Below, piece by piece: positions 33,511 through 44,783 of a stretch of 64,000 nucleotides of DNA; the first letter of the stretch is position 1; each line of letters opens with the position of its first letter. The DNA comes from Deinococcus actinosclerus. GTDB taxonomy: Bacteria; Deinococcota; Deinococci; Deinococcales; Deinococcaceae. Location of the stretch: NCBI RefSeq assembly GCF_001507665.1, contig NZ_CP013910.1:681501-745500 (forward strand), written 5' to 3'. The notes under the pieces were generated by a model that was not told the DNA's origin, did no database searches, and was given only the letters and a program-made list of their open reading frames with translations. Position numbers and translations under genes: made by a program.

Positions 33511-33557
33511 GCAGTGGGGAGTGGATCGGGGCTGACCTCCGACCCACTCCCCACTTA
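33495..33557. repeat. small dispersed repeat family B, with both flanking stop codons inside
   Basis: Contains GGGGAGTGGGAAGTAG and an inverted pair GTGGGGAGTGGATCGG (33514-33529) with CCGACCCACTCCCCAC (33539-33554), 15 of 16 matching. The TAG of the NmrA-like gene (33508-33510) and the TAA of xseB (33555-33557) both fall in it. Likely also works as a bidirectional terminator. Confidence 0.75.
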
Positions 33558-33797
33558 CTCCGCGTCGTCCGTGTTGTCCGTGTCGGTTTCGTCTGCGTCG
33601 CTGCCGTCAGCCCAGTCTCCAGCCAGCACAGCGCGCACCGCCTCGATCCGTTCGCGGCACTGGGCGTAGGCGGCGCGGGCGTCCTCCAGCAGCGGCAGGA
33701 CGCGGTCGAGGTCGGCCTCGCCGGATTCGAGTTCGGCGGCGATGCGGCTCAGCCGGGCGTACGCCTCCCGGTACGAGGTGGGCTGAGGCTCAGTCAT
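33555..33797 (-). CDS. xseB: exodeoxyribonuclease VII small subunit
   Basis: 80 aa. YREAYARLSRIAAELESGEADLDRVLPLLEDA is split here into its two helices (SYREAYARLSRIAAELES and LDRVLPLLEDARAAYAQCRE), the XseB family core that binds the large subunit. The acidic tail DADETDTDNTDDAE is an extra. XseA/XseB degrade single-stranded DNA in repair; xseA is not in this window. ATG 33797 has TAGCAT 7 nt upstream, deciding it over ATG 33806 and 33848. Stop codon lies in repeat family B. Confidence 0.85.
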   Translation of the reverse strand: MTEPQPTSYREAYARLSRIAAELESGEADLDRVLPLLEDARAAYAQCRERIEAVRAVLAGDWADGSDADETDTDNTDDAE

Positions 33798-33804
33798 GCT
33801 GGCC

Positions 33805-33820
33805 ATGCTACCGCTACGCT
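33805..33820. promoter_or_regulatory. divergent leaderless promoters for xseB and the flavin reductase
   Basis: TAGCAT (minus, 33810-33805) is 7 nt before xseB ATG 33797; TACGCT (plus, 33815-33820) is 6 nt before ATG 33827. The two -10 boxes lie 4 bp apart, so the promoters cannot be occupied together. Confidence 0.55.
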
Positions 33821-33826
33821 GCGCGC

Positions 33827-34495
33827 ATGACGTCTCCCGCTTCTGCACCGGACGCCCTCCCGGTGACGCACTTCGACCTGACGGCGCTGCCCGGCGCGGC
33901 GCGGTACAAGCTGCTCACGGCGACCGTCACGCCCCGCCCGATCGCGTGGGTGAGCACGCTGGGCGAGGGCGGGCACGTGAACCTCGCGCCGTACTCCTTC
34001 TTCGGCCTGATGGGCAGCGACCCGCCCGTCGTGGCCTTCGCGCCCGGCGACCGCACCGACGGCACCCCGAAGGACACCGCCCTGAATATCGCCGCGGGCG
34101 GCGAGTTCACCGTGAACCTCGTCAGCGAGGCGCTGGCCGTCACCATGAACGCCACCGCCACCGACTTCCCGCACGGGCAGGGGGAGCCGGACGCGCTGGG
34201 CATTTCCCTCGCGCCGGGCGTGAAGGTCGCCGTGCCGCGCGTGGCCGCCGCGCCCGCCGCGCTGGAATGCCGCGAGGTGCAGACCGTGCTGATCGGCCGC
34301 ACCCGCATCATCCTGGGCGAGGTGCTGGGCCTGACCCTGCGCGCGGACGCCGTGCAGGACGCCGACCGGTACCACGTGGACACCGGCGCGCTGGACCTGA
34401 TCGGCCGCATGGGCGGACGCGGCACGTACGCCCGCACCCGCGACACGTTCGTCATTGACCGCATTCCGTTCGAGGAGTGGCAGAAGGGGCAGTAG
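33827..34495 (+). CDS. flavin reductase family protein (FMN-binding split barrel)
   Basis: 222 aa. YKLLTATVTPRPIAWVST, then HVNLAPYSFFGLMGSDPPVV, then KDTALNIAAGGEFTVNLVSE are the FMN-site blocks of the DIM6/NTAB family (COG1853). Reduces FMN or uses bound FMN with an unknown substrate; cytosolic. The C-terminus EEWQKGQ ends with a TAG inside repeat family B. A second, different member is encoded at 47531. Confidence 0.88.
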   Translation: MTSPASAPDALPVTHFDLTALPGAARYKLLTATVTPRPIAWVSTLGEGGHVNLAPYSFFGLMGSDPPVVAFAPGDRTDGTPKDTALNIAAGGEFTVNLVSEALAVTMNATATDFPHGQGEPDALGISLAPGVKVAVPRVAAAPAALECREVQTVLIGRTRIILGEVLGLTLRADAVQDADRYHVDTGALDLIGRMGGRGTYARTRDTFVIDRIPFEEWQKGQ

Positions 34496-34563
34496 GGAGT
34501 GGGTTGTGGGGAGTGGGTCGGCTTGACGGACACGCTGTTGACCATCAGCCATCAGCCATCAGC
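34487..34563. repeat. small repeat family B fragment plus three tandem CATCAGC heptamers
   Basis: GGGGCAGTAGGGAGTGGG and GTGGGGAGTGGGTCGG (34487-34530) match family B, including the flavin-reductase stop (34493-34495). Then CATCAGC is repeated three times in tandem at 34543-34563, ending 3 bp before the alkA stop. Confidence 0.65.
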
Positions 34564-34566
34564 CGG

Positions 34567-35196
34567 TCACGCCGGTTCCCCGCCGGCCTTCACGCGGGCG
34601 TTGTCCGCCCACACGTAACGGGCGGCCAGGGTGCGGTACGGCGCCCAGCGGGGCAGCACGTCGGCGGCGGGCGCGTCCGGGTGCAGTCGCGCGAGGCCCT
34701 GGCGCAGCGCGAGGTCCCCGAGGCTGAACACGTCCGCGCGGGCCAGGGCGAAAATCAGGAACATCTCGGCGGTCCAGCGGCCGATGCCGGGCAGGGGCAG
34801 CAGTTCGGCGATCACGGTCTCGTCGTCCTGCTCGCTCAGGTGCGCGAAGTCCACCGCGCCGGTCTTCGCGGCCTGCGCGATGGCCTGCACGGTCCGCACC
34901 TTCGCCCACGACAGGCCCGCGCCGCGCAGCGTGTCGCCACTGGCGGCCAGCAGCGTGTCGGCCGTGACCTCGCCCAGGGTGGCCGTCACGCGGGCGTGGA
35001 TGCTCGCGGCGGCCTTCACGCTCAGCTGCTGCCCCGTCACGTTCCGGATCAGCGTCCCGAACGGATCGGCGGTGGGCGTCAGGACCGGCAGGTCACCCAC
35101 CCGGGCGATCACCCCGGCCAGGACGGGGTCGCGGGACAGGTGGGCGGCGGCTGCGGCGTGATCGGCGAGGGGAGCCTGATGGGCGGGCAGGGGCAT
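34567..35196 (-). CDS. alkA: DNA-3-methyladenine glycosylase II (AlkA-like)
   Basis: 209 aa HhH-GPD base-excision glycosylase that removes alkylated purines. The helix-hairpin-helix is LLPLPGIGRWTAEMFLIFAL (about 133-152), followed by the catalytic Asp in FSLGDLALRQGLARL. Earlier block FGTLIRNVTGQQLSVKAA is typical. It is the short form lacking the N-terminal domain of E. coli AlkA. No Fe-S Cys cluster. ATG 35196 starts the family; the extension to 35361 is shadow. Confidence 0.9.
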   Translation of the reverse strand: MPLPAHQAPLADHAAAAAHLSRDPVLAGVIARVGDLPVLTPTADPFGTLIRNVTGQQLSVKAAASIHARVTATLGEVTADTLLAASGDTLRGAGLSWAKVRTVQAIAQAAKTGAVDFAHLSEQDDETVIAELLPLPGIGRWTAEMFLIFALARADVFSLGDLALRQGLARLHPDAPAADVLPRWAPYRTLAARYVWADNARVKAGGEPA

Positions 35197-35279
35197 GCCG
35201 GTATTGTGCGCCGCCCGCCGCACACAGCAGCGCACCGGCCCCGCGCGTGCGGGGGCCGGTGCCTGGACGGCAACTGGAC

Positions 35280-36131
35280 TTACTGCGCGGTGACGCCGGT
35301 GTTCGTGGCGATCCAGTTGATGTAGCCGTTCACGCGGGTGTACACGCCGTAGCCGCGGCATTCCACCGGGCCGTAGGACACGACGCCCAGCACGTAGAAG
35401 CGGTTGTTGTAGCGCGCGGCGAGCGGGCCGCCGCTGTCGCCGTTGCAGGAGTCCTTCCCGGCGTCGTACTTACCGCAGATGGTGTTGCCGGGGCGGCTGC
35501 CGCAGTCGCTGCCGGTGGGGGTGATCGGGATTGTTACCTCGCGCAGCGCGCGGTTGCTGTACGCGCCGGTCTCGGTCTTGCCCCAGCCGCTGACGGTGGC
35601 GTACTTACCGTTCACGTCCAGCACGCTCTCGGTGGTGTTGTTCGGCAGCGCGGCGGTCGCCACGGTGCTGCCCAGCGTGAACGCGGTGCCCACCTTGATC
35701 AGGGCGATGTCGTACGCGTCGCCGTTACTGGAGTAGTTCGGGTGGACGATGATCTGCGACGGGGTGCGCAGCTGGCCGCTGGTGGTGGTCAGGTCGTTGA
35801 TCCCGGCGCGGACGCGCATCTGGCTGGCGCTGTAGCCGACCACGCAGTGCGCGGCGGTCAGCACCCAGTTGGCGCTGATCAGGGTGCCGCCGCACCAGCC
35901 GCCCGACAGTTCGGTGCTGGGCGTGACGCTCACCTGATAGGGACGGTTGGTGACGCTCGTGACCGTGCCGTACACGATCTGGCTGCCGATCGTGTCGGGG
36001 AAGGCCTTCTCGGTGCCGGTGACCGTGAGGGTCTCCTCGGGCAGCGTGGCCTGCGGGGCGGTCTGGGTGGAGCAGGCGCTCAGGGCCAGGATACCCAGGG
36101 CGGTCAGGGCGGCGTGCAGGGGTTTGAACAT
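35280..36131 (-). CDS. secreted trypsin-like serine protease (S1), lipoprotein
   Basis: 283 aa. Lipobox ILALSAC (Cys about 20). Chymotrypsin fold with full triad: His in WVLTAAHCV, Asp in DAYDIALIKV, Ser in CNGDSGGPLAA. Cys pairs GWCGG/AHC, CGSRPGNTIC, DSC, and ECRG fit S1 disulfides. The N-terminal region before the protease domain (about 20-55) would be the propeptide or linker. CGGAGG lies 8 nt before ATG 36131. Tandem, same strand, after the subtilisin gene (87 bp), so cotranscription is likely. Confidence 0.93.
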   Translation of the reverse strand: MFKPLHAALTALGILALSACSTQTAPQATLPEETLTVTGTEKAFPDTIGSQIVYGTVTSVTNRPYQVSVTPSTELSGGWCGGTLISANWVLTAAHCVVGYSASQMRVRAGINDLTTTSGQLRTPSQIIVHPNYSSNGDAYDIALIKVGTAFTLGSTVATAALPNNTTESVLDVNGKYATVSGWGKTETGAYSNRALREVTIPITPTGSDCGSRPGNTICGKYDAGKDSCNGDSGGPLAARYNNRFYVLGVVSYGPVECRGYGVYTRVNGYINWIATNTGVTAQ

Positions 36132-36218
36132 GACGGAACCTCCGGAAGGGGAATGGGGGGAGAGGACGGACCGGCGGGTCAGGCGCGTGGGCACAGCTGG
36201 TCCACCGGGGCCGGGGGG

Positions 36219-37757
<1,539 letters not shown>

Positions 37758-38367
37758 TGAGACGACCTCCTGGGACAGTTCCGCAACCTGACAGATGAGA
37801 ATGGCTGCCGTGCGAACACGGCGTGTATGGCGCTGTCAAGCGAAATTGGGAACTTCGCAGATGATACGCAGCTGAACGTCCCATGTTGATGAACGTGGCG
37901 CTTCGTGCCGGAATTGTGGTTCCGGGCAGTACAAAAATCACAGAAACCTGACAGCAGGGCGAGCAAAATCGCTGTCTCGTATATCGGGACACGTTTATCT
38001 GACAGATTCTCAAATCTCTTAAGGCTCATGCTTCTCATCTGACTGTTTGGGCATTTGTCTGTCAATTGAGGGCTCAGGCCCTTTCGGACCTTACATACGT
38101 AAGGACATTGCGAAGGGTGATGAAATCCTGTGGCCCGGCTCATTGCCCAGGGTAGGTGCAAGGGGCAAACGACCTCCGGGAGATGAGAAACGTCAGTCCG
38201 GCCGGGGCAGCGAGCCCTGGGGAACGCAGGGCTTCCCGCAGACTCGTCGGCAGAGCGGCAGCCCGCGAGTCCCCTGCCCCACGGCCCAGAGGTCGGGGCA
38301 CGTCCGCTCGGTTCCGGCGGCGGGCGCCCCGCTCCCGAGCTGCGGGCGGGTCAGCGCGGCAGTCGGG
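37758..38367. other. 610-bp AT-richer intergenic region upstream of the protease genes
   Basis: No convincing gene. CTGACAG occurs at 37788, 37948 and 37999; CTGACAGATGAGAA (37788-37801) is nearly the reverse complement of TTCTCATCTGAC (38032-38043). CCTTACATACGTAAGG (38089-38104) is a palindrome with 6-bp arms. The right third is GC-rich and holds a GCCCT/AGGGC hairpin near 38210-38228 that may end the SDR transcript. Probably the promoter and control region of the proteases. Confidence 0.5.
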
Positions 38368-39180
38368 TCAGAGGTGCCAGCCGCCCGCAACTTCCAGGTC
38401 CTGCCCGGTCACGTAATCGCTGGCCCGCACGAAGAACAGCGCCGCCCCAACCAGTTCCGCCACCGTGCCCACCCGCCCCGCCGGGATCTCCCGCACGGGC
38501 TGGCTGACACTCGTCTCGATCACGCCGGGACTGACCACGTTCACGCTCACGCCGCTGCCCGCCAGCGTCACCGCCAGCGACCGTGACAGCTGCGCCACGC
38601 CCGCCTTGGCGATCACGTACGGGACGATCCCGGGCCGCGCCACGTCCGCCGACGCGCCCGCGAACCCCAGGTTCACGATCCGGCCCCAGCCGCGCGCGCG
38701 CAGCAGCGGCGCCGCCTCCTGGCAGGTGGCGAACGTGGCCGTCAGGTTGCTGCCCAGCATGTCGGCCCACTGCTCGTCCGTCACGTCCAGCAGCGGGCGG
38801 TTCACGTAGTTCCCCACGTTGTTCACCAGCACCGCCAGCCCGGACTCCGGGAACGCCGCGTGCGCCGCGCGCACCAGCGCCCGCGCCCCCGCCGGGCTGC
38901 CCAGGTCGGCCCTCAGGGTCGCCGCCCGCACACCCAGCGCCCCGCACTGCCGGGCGGTCTCGCGGGCGTCGGCCTCGCTGGAGCGGTAGTGGACGGCCAC
39001 GTCGAAGCCCTCGGCGGCCAGCGCGACCGCCAGTCCGCGCCCGATCCCGCGCGCCGCGCCCGTCACCAGCGCCGTGCCCCGTCTCCCCCCGTCCTGGCCC
39101 GCTCTGTCCTGGCCCGCCGCGCCCTGTAGCGCCGCCTGTGCCGCCTCGCCCTGCGCCGCTGTGCCCTGCCCGCCGGTCAC
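38368..39180 (-). CDS. short-chain dehydrogenase/reductase
   Basis: 270 aa from GTG 39180, which overlaps the Nudix stop (GTGA, 39177-39180). The first 35 residues are a Gln/Gly/Ala-rich lead. SDR core: [49 protein letters not shown] (NNVG in place of NNAG), [11 protein letters not shown] (YxxxK), [16 protein letters not shown], and the C-terminal [15 protein letters not shown] of FabG-like members. Catalytic Ser position reads [10 protein letters not shown], so the usual Ser is not obvious. Substrate unknown. Confidence 0.87.
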   Translation of the reverse strand: MTGGQGTAAQGEAAQAALQGAAGQDRAGQDGGRRGTALVTGAARGIGRGLAVALAAEGFDVAVHYRSSEADARETARQCGALGVRAATLRADLGSPAGARALVRAAHAAFPESGLAVLVNNVGNYVNRPLLDVTDEQWADMLGSNLTATFATCQEAAPLLRARGWGRIVNLGFAGASADVARPGIVPYVIAKAGVAQLSRSLAVTLAGSGVSVNVVSPGVIETSVSQPVREIPAGRVGTVAELVGAALFFVRASDYVTGQDLEVAGGWHL

Positions 39181-39587
39181 GCCTCGCCCTGCCGCAGCGC
39201 CAGGGTCACCAGTGAGCGCGTCGCCGTGTTCAGCGGGTACTCCAGCGCCTCGTGCAGGTGCACCCAGGCCCACTCCTCGATCTCCTCGTTCGGCTTCACG
39301 TCGTGATCCGCGGTCGTCGCCAGGAAATCCACCAGCAGCATGTGCGCGGGCTTGTGGAACTCCCCGCTGAGGACCGACTCCTGCGTCTGCGCGTACTGCA
39401 CGTCCTCCAGGCGCAGGCCGACCTCCTCCTGAAATTCGCGCTGCACGGCGTCGAGCAGCGTCTCGCCCCACTCGACCTTGCCGCCCGGCACGCCCCACAG
39501 CCCGCGCCACTTCGTGGTGCGCACGAGCAGCACCCGTCCGCCTTTGCCCCACACGAGCGCCCCCACACACACCAGCGGTCTCTCCAT
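39177..39587 (-). CDS. Nudix hydrolase
   Basis: 136 aa. The Nudix box [24 protein letters not shown] fits GX5EX7REUXEEXGU exactly and begins at about residue 35, preceded by GLWGVP. Hydrolyses a nucleoside diphosphate linked to X; the [11 protein letters not shown] lead and short length recall MutT/ADP-ribose-type enzymes. Deinococcus genomes carry many Nudix genes. ATG 39587 has TACGCT 7 nt upstream. Coupled to the SDR by stop/start overlap. Confidence 0.93.
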   Translation of the reverse strand: MERPLVCVGALVWGKGGRVLLVRTTKWRGLWGVPGGKVEWGETLLDAVQREFQEEVGLRLEDVQYAQTQESVLSGEFHKPAHMLLVDFLATTADHDVKPNEEIEEWAWVHLHEALEYPLNTATRSLVTLALRQGEA

Positions 39588-39594
39588 GCGCGCC

Positions 39595-39600
39595 AGCGTA
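39595..39600 (-). promoter_or_regulatory. leaderless -10 box TACGCT
   Basis: TACGCT 7 nt before ATG 39587, no Shine-Dalgarno; lies in the 46-bp gap to the ABC transporter gene. Confidence 0.55.
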
Positions 39601-39633
39601 CCGCCGCGCCCGCCGGGCCGTCCGGGTGAACGC

Positions 39634-41108
<1,475 letters not shown>

Positions 41109-41112
<4 letters not shown>

Positions 41113-42038
41113 GCCTTCACCTTATGCGCCGCGTCCGGGATGGGGGCCGGGGCGGGCCGCCCGCGCGTGTTCACAAGCACCACGCCCGCCACCGCCACCA
41201 CGCCCCCCAGCAGCGTCAGCAGGGTGGGCACCTCGTTCAGCCACGCCCACGCGATGAGTACCGCGAACACCGGCGACACGTACAGGAACGAGGTCGTCAT
41301 GCCCGCCCCCACCCGCGAGAGCGCGAACGTCCAGGTCAGGTACGCCAGCGCCGCCGGGAACAGCCCGATGTACACCATCGCCAGATGCGCGCCCAGCGGC
41401 GCCGCGCGCAGTTCCGCCCCGAAACCTGGCAGGAACACCAGCATGGGTACCGTCCCGGTGATCAGCGACCACACCGTGAAATGCAGCGGATTCATCCGCG
41501 CCAGCAGCGGCTTCTGGAACACGAAGTACAAGCTGGTGAACAGCGCCGCCGCCAGGATCAGCAGCGCCCCCTTCGTGAAGCTCAGGCCCTGGCCACTTCC
41601 CAGCACGATCAGCGCCACGCCACTCAGGCTGATCAGCGTGCCCAGCCAGCCCAGCGCGTTCAGCCGCTCGCCGGCGAAGCGCGTGGCGAGCAGCGCCGTG
41701 ATCACCGGGCCGGCCGCGATGATCAGGCTGGCCGTGCCCGCCGGGACGCTCACCTCGCCGTAGTTCAGGCACACGTGGTACAGCGTGATCCCCGAGAAGC
41801 TCAGCAGCGCGATCCGGCCCAGGTCACGCAGGGGCGGCACCGGAATCCGTGCCAGCAGCGCGTACAGGCCCAGCGCCGCGCTCGCCACCAGGAAGCGGTA
41901 CAGCGTCACGTGCCCCGGCGAGAACGCCTCCAGGCCAGCGCGGATCCCCGCGAACGCCGACGCCCAGAACACGATCGTGACCAGAATGGCCCCCAGCGAC
42001 AACGGATCCAGGCGGCTGGGCGGGGCAGGAGCGCGCAT
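41109..42038 (-). CDS. EamA/DMT-family transporter
   Basis: 309 aa, ten predicted helices in two EamA repeats: [21 protein letters not shown] opens the first (two blocks) and [16 protein letters not shown] the second. Drug/metabolite transporter of the cytoplasmic membrane, likely a metabolite exporter; substrate unknown. ATG 42038 is chosen because the upstream extension to 42380 is shadow of the small gene at 42183. TATGCT lies 9 nt upstream. Coupled by ATGA overlap to the fused ABC transporter. Confidence 0.9.
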
Positions 42039-42182
42039 ACGCCCGCCAGCATAGAGCCCGCGCCGCGCCGGAGGGGCGGGCCGTCCAGATTCCCCCGCCC
42101 GGGACCGTCCCCGCCCGACCCGCATGAACACCCCCTCAGGCCCGGCACACCCGCCCCGGCGCGGCGCGGCGAAGGATGAAGC

Positions 42183-42374
42183 ATGACCGACCCGAACCCT
42201 CCCAGCACCCCGGAGACCGCCCAGGAGCACAGCGGCAGCGACCACGCCACCCACGGGGCCAACACCAACCTCACCCCCGACGTGCAGGGCGGCCCCACCC
42301 AGCGTGACGACCGCGAGGCCACCGACGCGATCACCGACCAGCACGCGCACGAGGGCGGGAACCGGTCCGGCTGA
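42183..42374 (+). CDS. small acidic hydrophilic hypothetical protein
   Basis: 63 aa, no hydrophobic segment, rich in Asp, Glu, Thr, Pro, His and Asn ([20 protein letters not shown]). The composition is unlike shadow ORFs and resembles small intrinsically disordered, hydrophilin-like proteins. AAGGATG lies 8 nt before ATG 42183. Divergent from EamA, upstream of the START-like gene. A desiccation- or stress-related disordered protein is possible but unproved. Confidence 0.6.
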   Translation: MTDPNPPSTPETAQEHSGSDHATHGANTNLTPDVQGGPTQRDDREATDAITDQHAHEGGNRSG

Positions 42375-42493
42375 CGCCACGTAAGGTCAATTGCCCCCCC
42401 TCCGCCACGGAGCGGGCCTTAATCTTCGTTGGGCGTGGCTTCACGTCCGCCCCAGCACTCACTCCATACACTGCCCCCACGGAGGGAACCACC

Positions 42494-43141
42494 ATGACGA
42501 ACAGCACCACAGGAATGGATCAGAACCGCATGATCAGCGGCGCCGCCGGAGGCGCCCTGCTGCTGCTGGGCCTGCGCAAGCGCGGCGTGCTCGGCCTCGG
42601 GATGGCCGCTGTCGGCGGGTACCTCGCCTACCGCGCCGCCACCGGCAACGACCCGGTGATGGCCGCCGCCGGCCTGAGCGGCAACGCCGTGGCCGCCAAG
42701 CCCATCTTCGTGGAGCACAGCGTCGTGATCGACCGCCCCGCGCAGGCCGTGTACGACTACTGGCGCAAGCTGGAAAACCTCCCCCAGATCATGAGCCACC
42801 TCGAGAGCGTCACCACGCTCGACGAGAAACGCAGCCGCTGGGTCGCCAAGGCCCCGCTGGGCACCCACGTCGAGTGGGAAGCCGAGATCGTGAACGACAA
42901 GCCCGGCCAGCGCATCGGCTGGCACTCCCTGCCCGGCGCGACCGTGGACAACGCCGGGAGCGTGCAGTTCGAGTCGCTGCCCAACGGCGGCACCCGCGTG
43001 CACGTCGCGCTCTCCTACCGGCCGCCCGCCGGGCCGCTGGGCGCCGCCGTCGCCAAGCTGTTCGGCGAGGAACCCAGCCAGCAGATCGCCGAGGACCTCC
43101 AGAAGTTCAAGGCCGCCTTTGAGGGCAGCGCCAAGAACTGA
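42494..43141 (+). CDS. SRPBCC/START-like (cyclase/dehydrase) protein, paralog of 19819
   Basis: 215 aa. N-terminal Gly-rich hydrophobic helices ([15 protein letters not shown] ... [20 protein letters not shown]) are followed by a START-like domain: [37 protein letters not shown], and [20 protein letters not shown]. The last block and the domain order match the gene at 19819. The N-terminal part resembles DUF2892-type membrane segments. Often found near stress genes; ligand unknown. GGAGGG lies 7 nt before ATG 42494. Ends at a GC hairpin. Confidence 0.87.
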   Translation: MTNSTTGMDQNRMISGAAGGALLLLGLRKRGVLGLGMAAVGGYLAYRAATGNDPVMAAAGLSGNAVAAKPIFVEHSVVIDRPAQAVYDYWRKLENLPQIMSHLESVTTLDEKRSRWVAKAPLGTHVEWEAEIVNDKPGQRIGWHSLPGATVDNAGSVQFESLPNGGTRVHVALSYRPPAGPLGAAVAKLFGEEPSQQIAEDLQKFKAAFEGSAKN

Positions 43142-43154
43142 TGTAAACGGGGAA

Positions 43155-43183
43155 GGGGCCGGAGGTGTGCAGCCTCCGGCCCC
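43155..43183. terminator. bidirectional terminator hairpin, 11-bp stem
   Basis: GGGGCCGGAGG (43155-43165) pairs perfectly with CCTCCGGCCCC (43173-43183), 7-nt loop, between convergent genes. No U tract. Confidence 0.7.
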
Positions 43184-43198
43184 TCCTGCTGGCTTCGG

Positions 43199-43666
43199 TT
43201 ACCAGTTCAGATCGACGCCGGTGAAGGGCGTGCCGCTCTTGACGACCGTCGCTCCCTTGTACTGGGTCCATCCGGCCTTCAGGTTCAGCAGGTTCTCACC
43301 GCTCTTGCTGCCGGTGCCGTCTTTCGAGTACGCGAAGGTCTGGCTGTCACTGGTGCGCTTCTCGGTGCTGTCGAAGGTGTTGTTGCCGTTGCTGTCCACG
43401 TACGCGAACAGTTCGTAGCCGCCGTCCACCGGGGTGGCGGGCAGGCTGATCGAGTACACGCGCTTCTGCGGGTTGAAGGTGCCCAGGTTGCCCTGATCCA
43501 GCGCCGGAGCCTGCCCACCGTTGAGGGTGGTGCCGCGCAGCGCCATGCGGATGGTGCCGCTGGGCTGGGTGCCGAGGATGTTGCCGGACACGTCCCCGTC
43601 GGGAATGCCGAGATAGTTGCAGGAGGCCATCGCCAGGGGCAGCAGGAGCAGGGCAGTTTTCTTCAT
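43199..43666 (-). CDS. small hypothetical lipoprotein
   Basis: 155 aa. Lipoprotein signal with lipobox-like LAMASC (Cys about 16). The mature part is beta-rich, with YELFAYVDSNGNNTFDSTEK resembling a carboxypeptidase-regulatory or EF-hand-like D-x-N-x-N loop that could bind calcium. No family is named. AT-richer than its neighbours but in keeping with secreted proteins. ATG 43666 has TAGGGT 6 nt upstream. Convergent with the START-like gene. Confidence 0.75.
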   Translation of the reverse strand: MKKTALLLLPLAMASCNYLGIPDGDVSGNILGTQPSGTIRMALRGTTLNGGQAPALDQGNLGTFNPQKRVYSISLPATPVDGGYELFAYVDSNGNNTFDSTEKRTSDSQTFAYSKDGTGSKSGENLLNLKAGWTQYKGATVVKSGTPFTGVDLNW

Positions 43667-43672
43667 GCCGTC

Positions 43673-43678
43673 ACCCTA
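43673..43678 (-). promoter_or_regulatory. leaderless -10 box TAGGGT
   Basis: TANNNT form 6 nt before ATG 43666; weaker than the others because of the GGG core. Confidence 0.4.
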
Positions 43679-43722
43679 GATGTGCAGCGTGAACCGGATA
43701 TGAGGCCAGTCTGACGGGCAGA

Positions 43723-44046
43723 TCAGGAATCGCCGTCGTCGGCCCCGGCGGCCTCGGGCACGTCCGCCGCCCCCTCCTCGATCACCGTCAGGGACCGCAA
43801 GGTCGCGCCCTGGTGCCAGCCGTACGCCGGGTTGCGCAGGCCCAGCGCCGCCGCGACCCCCTCGGCCGCGCTGCGGTCCGGTTCGCCGTCCAGGCAGAAC
43901 AGCAGGAACTTGCGCCCGCCCGGCGCGATCCGCACGAACAGGTCCTCGCCGATCTCCAGCTGCTGCGTGCGCGCCAGCCGCTCGGCGCGGCCCTGCGCGT
44001 ACCGCAGCGCCTCGCGGATCGGCACCGTCACCGTCGGGTTGCTCAT
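43723..44046 (-). CDS. hypothetical protein cotranscribed with tetR
   Basis: 107 aa, soluble alpha/beta, no family recognised: [20 protein letters not shown], then [21 protein letters not shown], then an acidic tail ([18 protein letters not shown]). Its start overlaps the tetR stop by ATGA (44043-44046), so the two are coupled, which suggests related roles. Confidence 0.7.
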   Translation of the reverse strand: MSNPTVTVPIREALRYAQGRAERLARTQQLEIGEDLFVRIAPGGRKFLLFCLDGEPDRSAAEGVAAALGLRNPAYGWHQGATLRSLTVIEEGAADVPEAAGADDGDS

Positions 44047-44624
44047 GCGCGCAGCCCCGAGAGCAGCATCTCCGCGAACTGATCGGCCACCTCACGCGGG
44101 CTCATCGACCCGCCGGGGCGGTACCACGTGTACGCCCAGTTCACCGCCGACAGGATCAGGTACGCGGTCATCTTCACGTCCAGGTCCGCGCGGAAGGTGC
44201 CCTCCTGCACGCCCTGCGTGACCAGCTCGCGGTAGAAGCCGTCAATGGTGTCGCGCCAGCTCGTCACGCGCCCGTACGCCTCGGGGGACAGGTGTTTCCA
44301 CTCGTGGAAGAACACGGTGGCACTGTCCATGTTGTCCGCCACCACCCGGATGTGCCGGAACATCGCCTCGCGCAGCTTCTCGTCGGCGCGCATCGGCTCG
44401 CCGCGCAGCGTGAACAGCGCCTCGTCGAACTGCCGGGACGCCTGATTCACGATCTCGATCAGCAGCTCCTCCTTGGAGGCGATGTGCGCGTACAGGCTGC
44501 CGCCCTGCATGCCCAGCTCGCCCGCCAGGTCACGCATGCTCGTCGCGTGGTACCCACGCTCGGAAAAGAGGCGGCTGGCCGAGTCCAGAATCTGCTCGCG
44601 GCGGGGTTTGGCAGTGTCAGTCAT
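44043..44624 (-). CDS. TetR-family transcriptional regulator (PaaR/FadR-like candidate)
   Basis: 193 aa. N-terminal helix-turn-helix: [20 protein letters not shown], then [20 protein letters not shown], the usual TetR pattern. The C-terminal domain (TetR_C of the fatty-acid/phenylacetyl-CoA type by look: [20 protein letters not shown]) would bind an acyl-CoA-like ligand. A palindrome matching the PaaR-type operator lies 52 bp upstream and again in the acyl-CoA carboxylase promoter. ATG 44624 starts the family region; the extension to 44696 is discarded. Autoregulation is likely from operator position. Confidence 0.87.
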   Translation of the reverse strand: MTDTAKPRREQILDSASRLFSERGYHATSMRDLAGELGMQGGSLYAHIASKEELLIEIVNQASRQFDEALFTLRGEPMRADEKLREAMFRHIRVVADNMDSATVFFHEWKHLSPEAYGRVTSWRDTIDGFYRELVTQGVQEGTFRADLDVKMTAYLILSAVNWAYTWYRPGGSMSPREVADQFAEMLLSGLRA

Positions 44625-44645
44625 GGTGGGGGAGGGGCCGGCTCG

Positions 44646-44656
44646 GCCTATTAGGC
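44646..44656. promoter_or_regulatory. short palindrome GCCTATTAGGC upstream of tetR
   Basis: Perfect 5-1-5 palindrome 22 bp before ATG 44624, followed by a further GCCTAG half-site at 44660. May be a second operator or part of the tetR -10 region (TAATAG on the minus strand). Confidence 0.35.
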
Positions 44657-44675
44657 ACAGCCTAGCACGCCCGAC

Positions 44676-44691
44676 CCAAACGACCGTTAGG
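44676..44691. promoter_or_regulatory. TetR operator candidate CCAAACGACCGTTAGG
   Basis: 16-bp palindrome of form CCNAACGNNCGTTNGG between tetR and hisC. It contains CNAACGNNCGTTNG, which I recall as the operator consensus of Thermus thermophilus PaaR. Same sequence save two central bases at 52020-52035. Confidence 0.65.
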
Positions 44692-44783
44692 CCCATCCGG
44701 GTGCGTGCTGGACAGGGTCCGGCCCCCCGGCGGGTTTCCCATCACTGGACGGCCCTTCACGCGCGGGTGGTAGAACGGACGGT

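Noticed and set aside
37758..38110. Radiation/desiccation response motif upstream of the genes in this window
   Set aside because: I looked for the Deinococcus RDRM palindrome from memory; CCTTACATACGTAAGG and the suf palindrome do not match it.
38130..38200. Possible c-di-GMP-I riboswitch (GGGGCAAACGACC resembles part of the core)
   Set aside because: The second conserved block (GGGACGCAAAGCC) is missing and no gene follows in that orientation.
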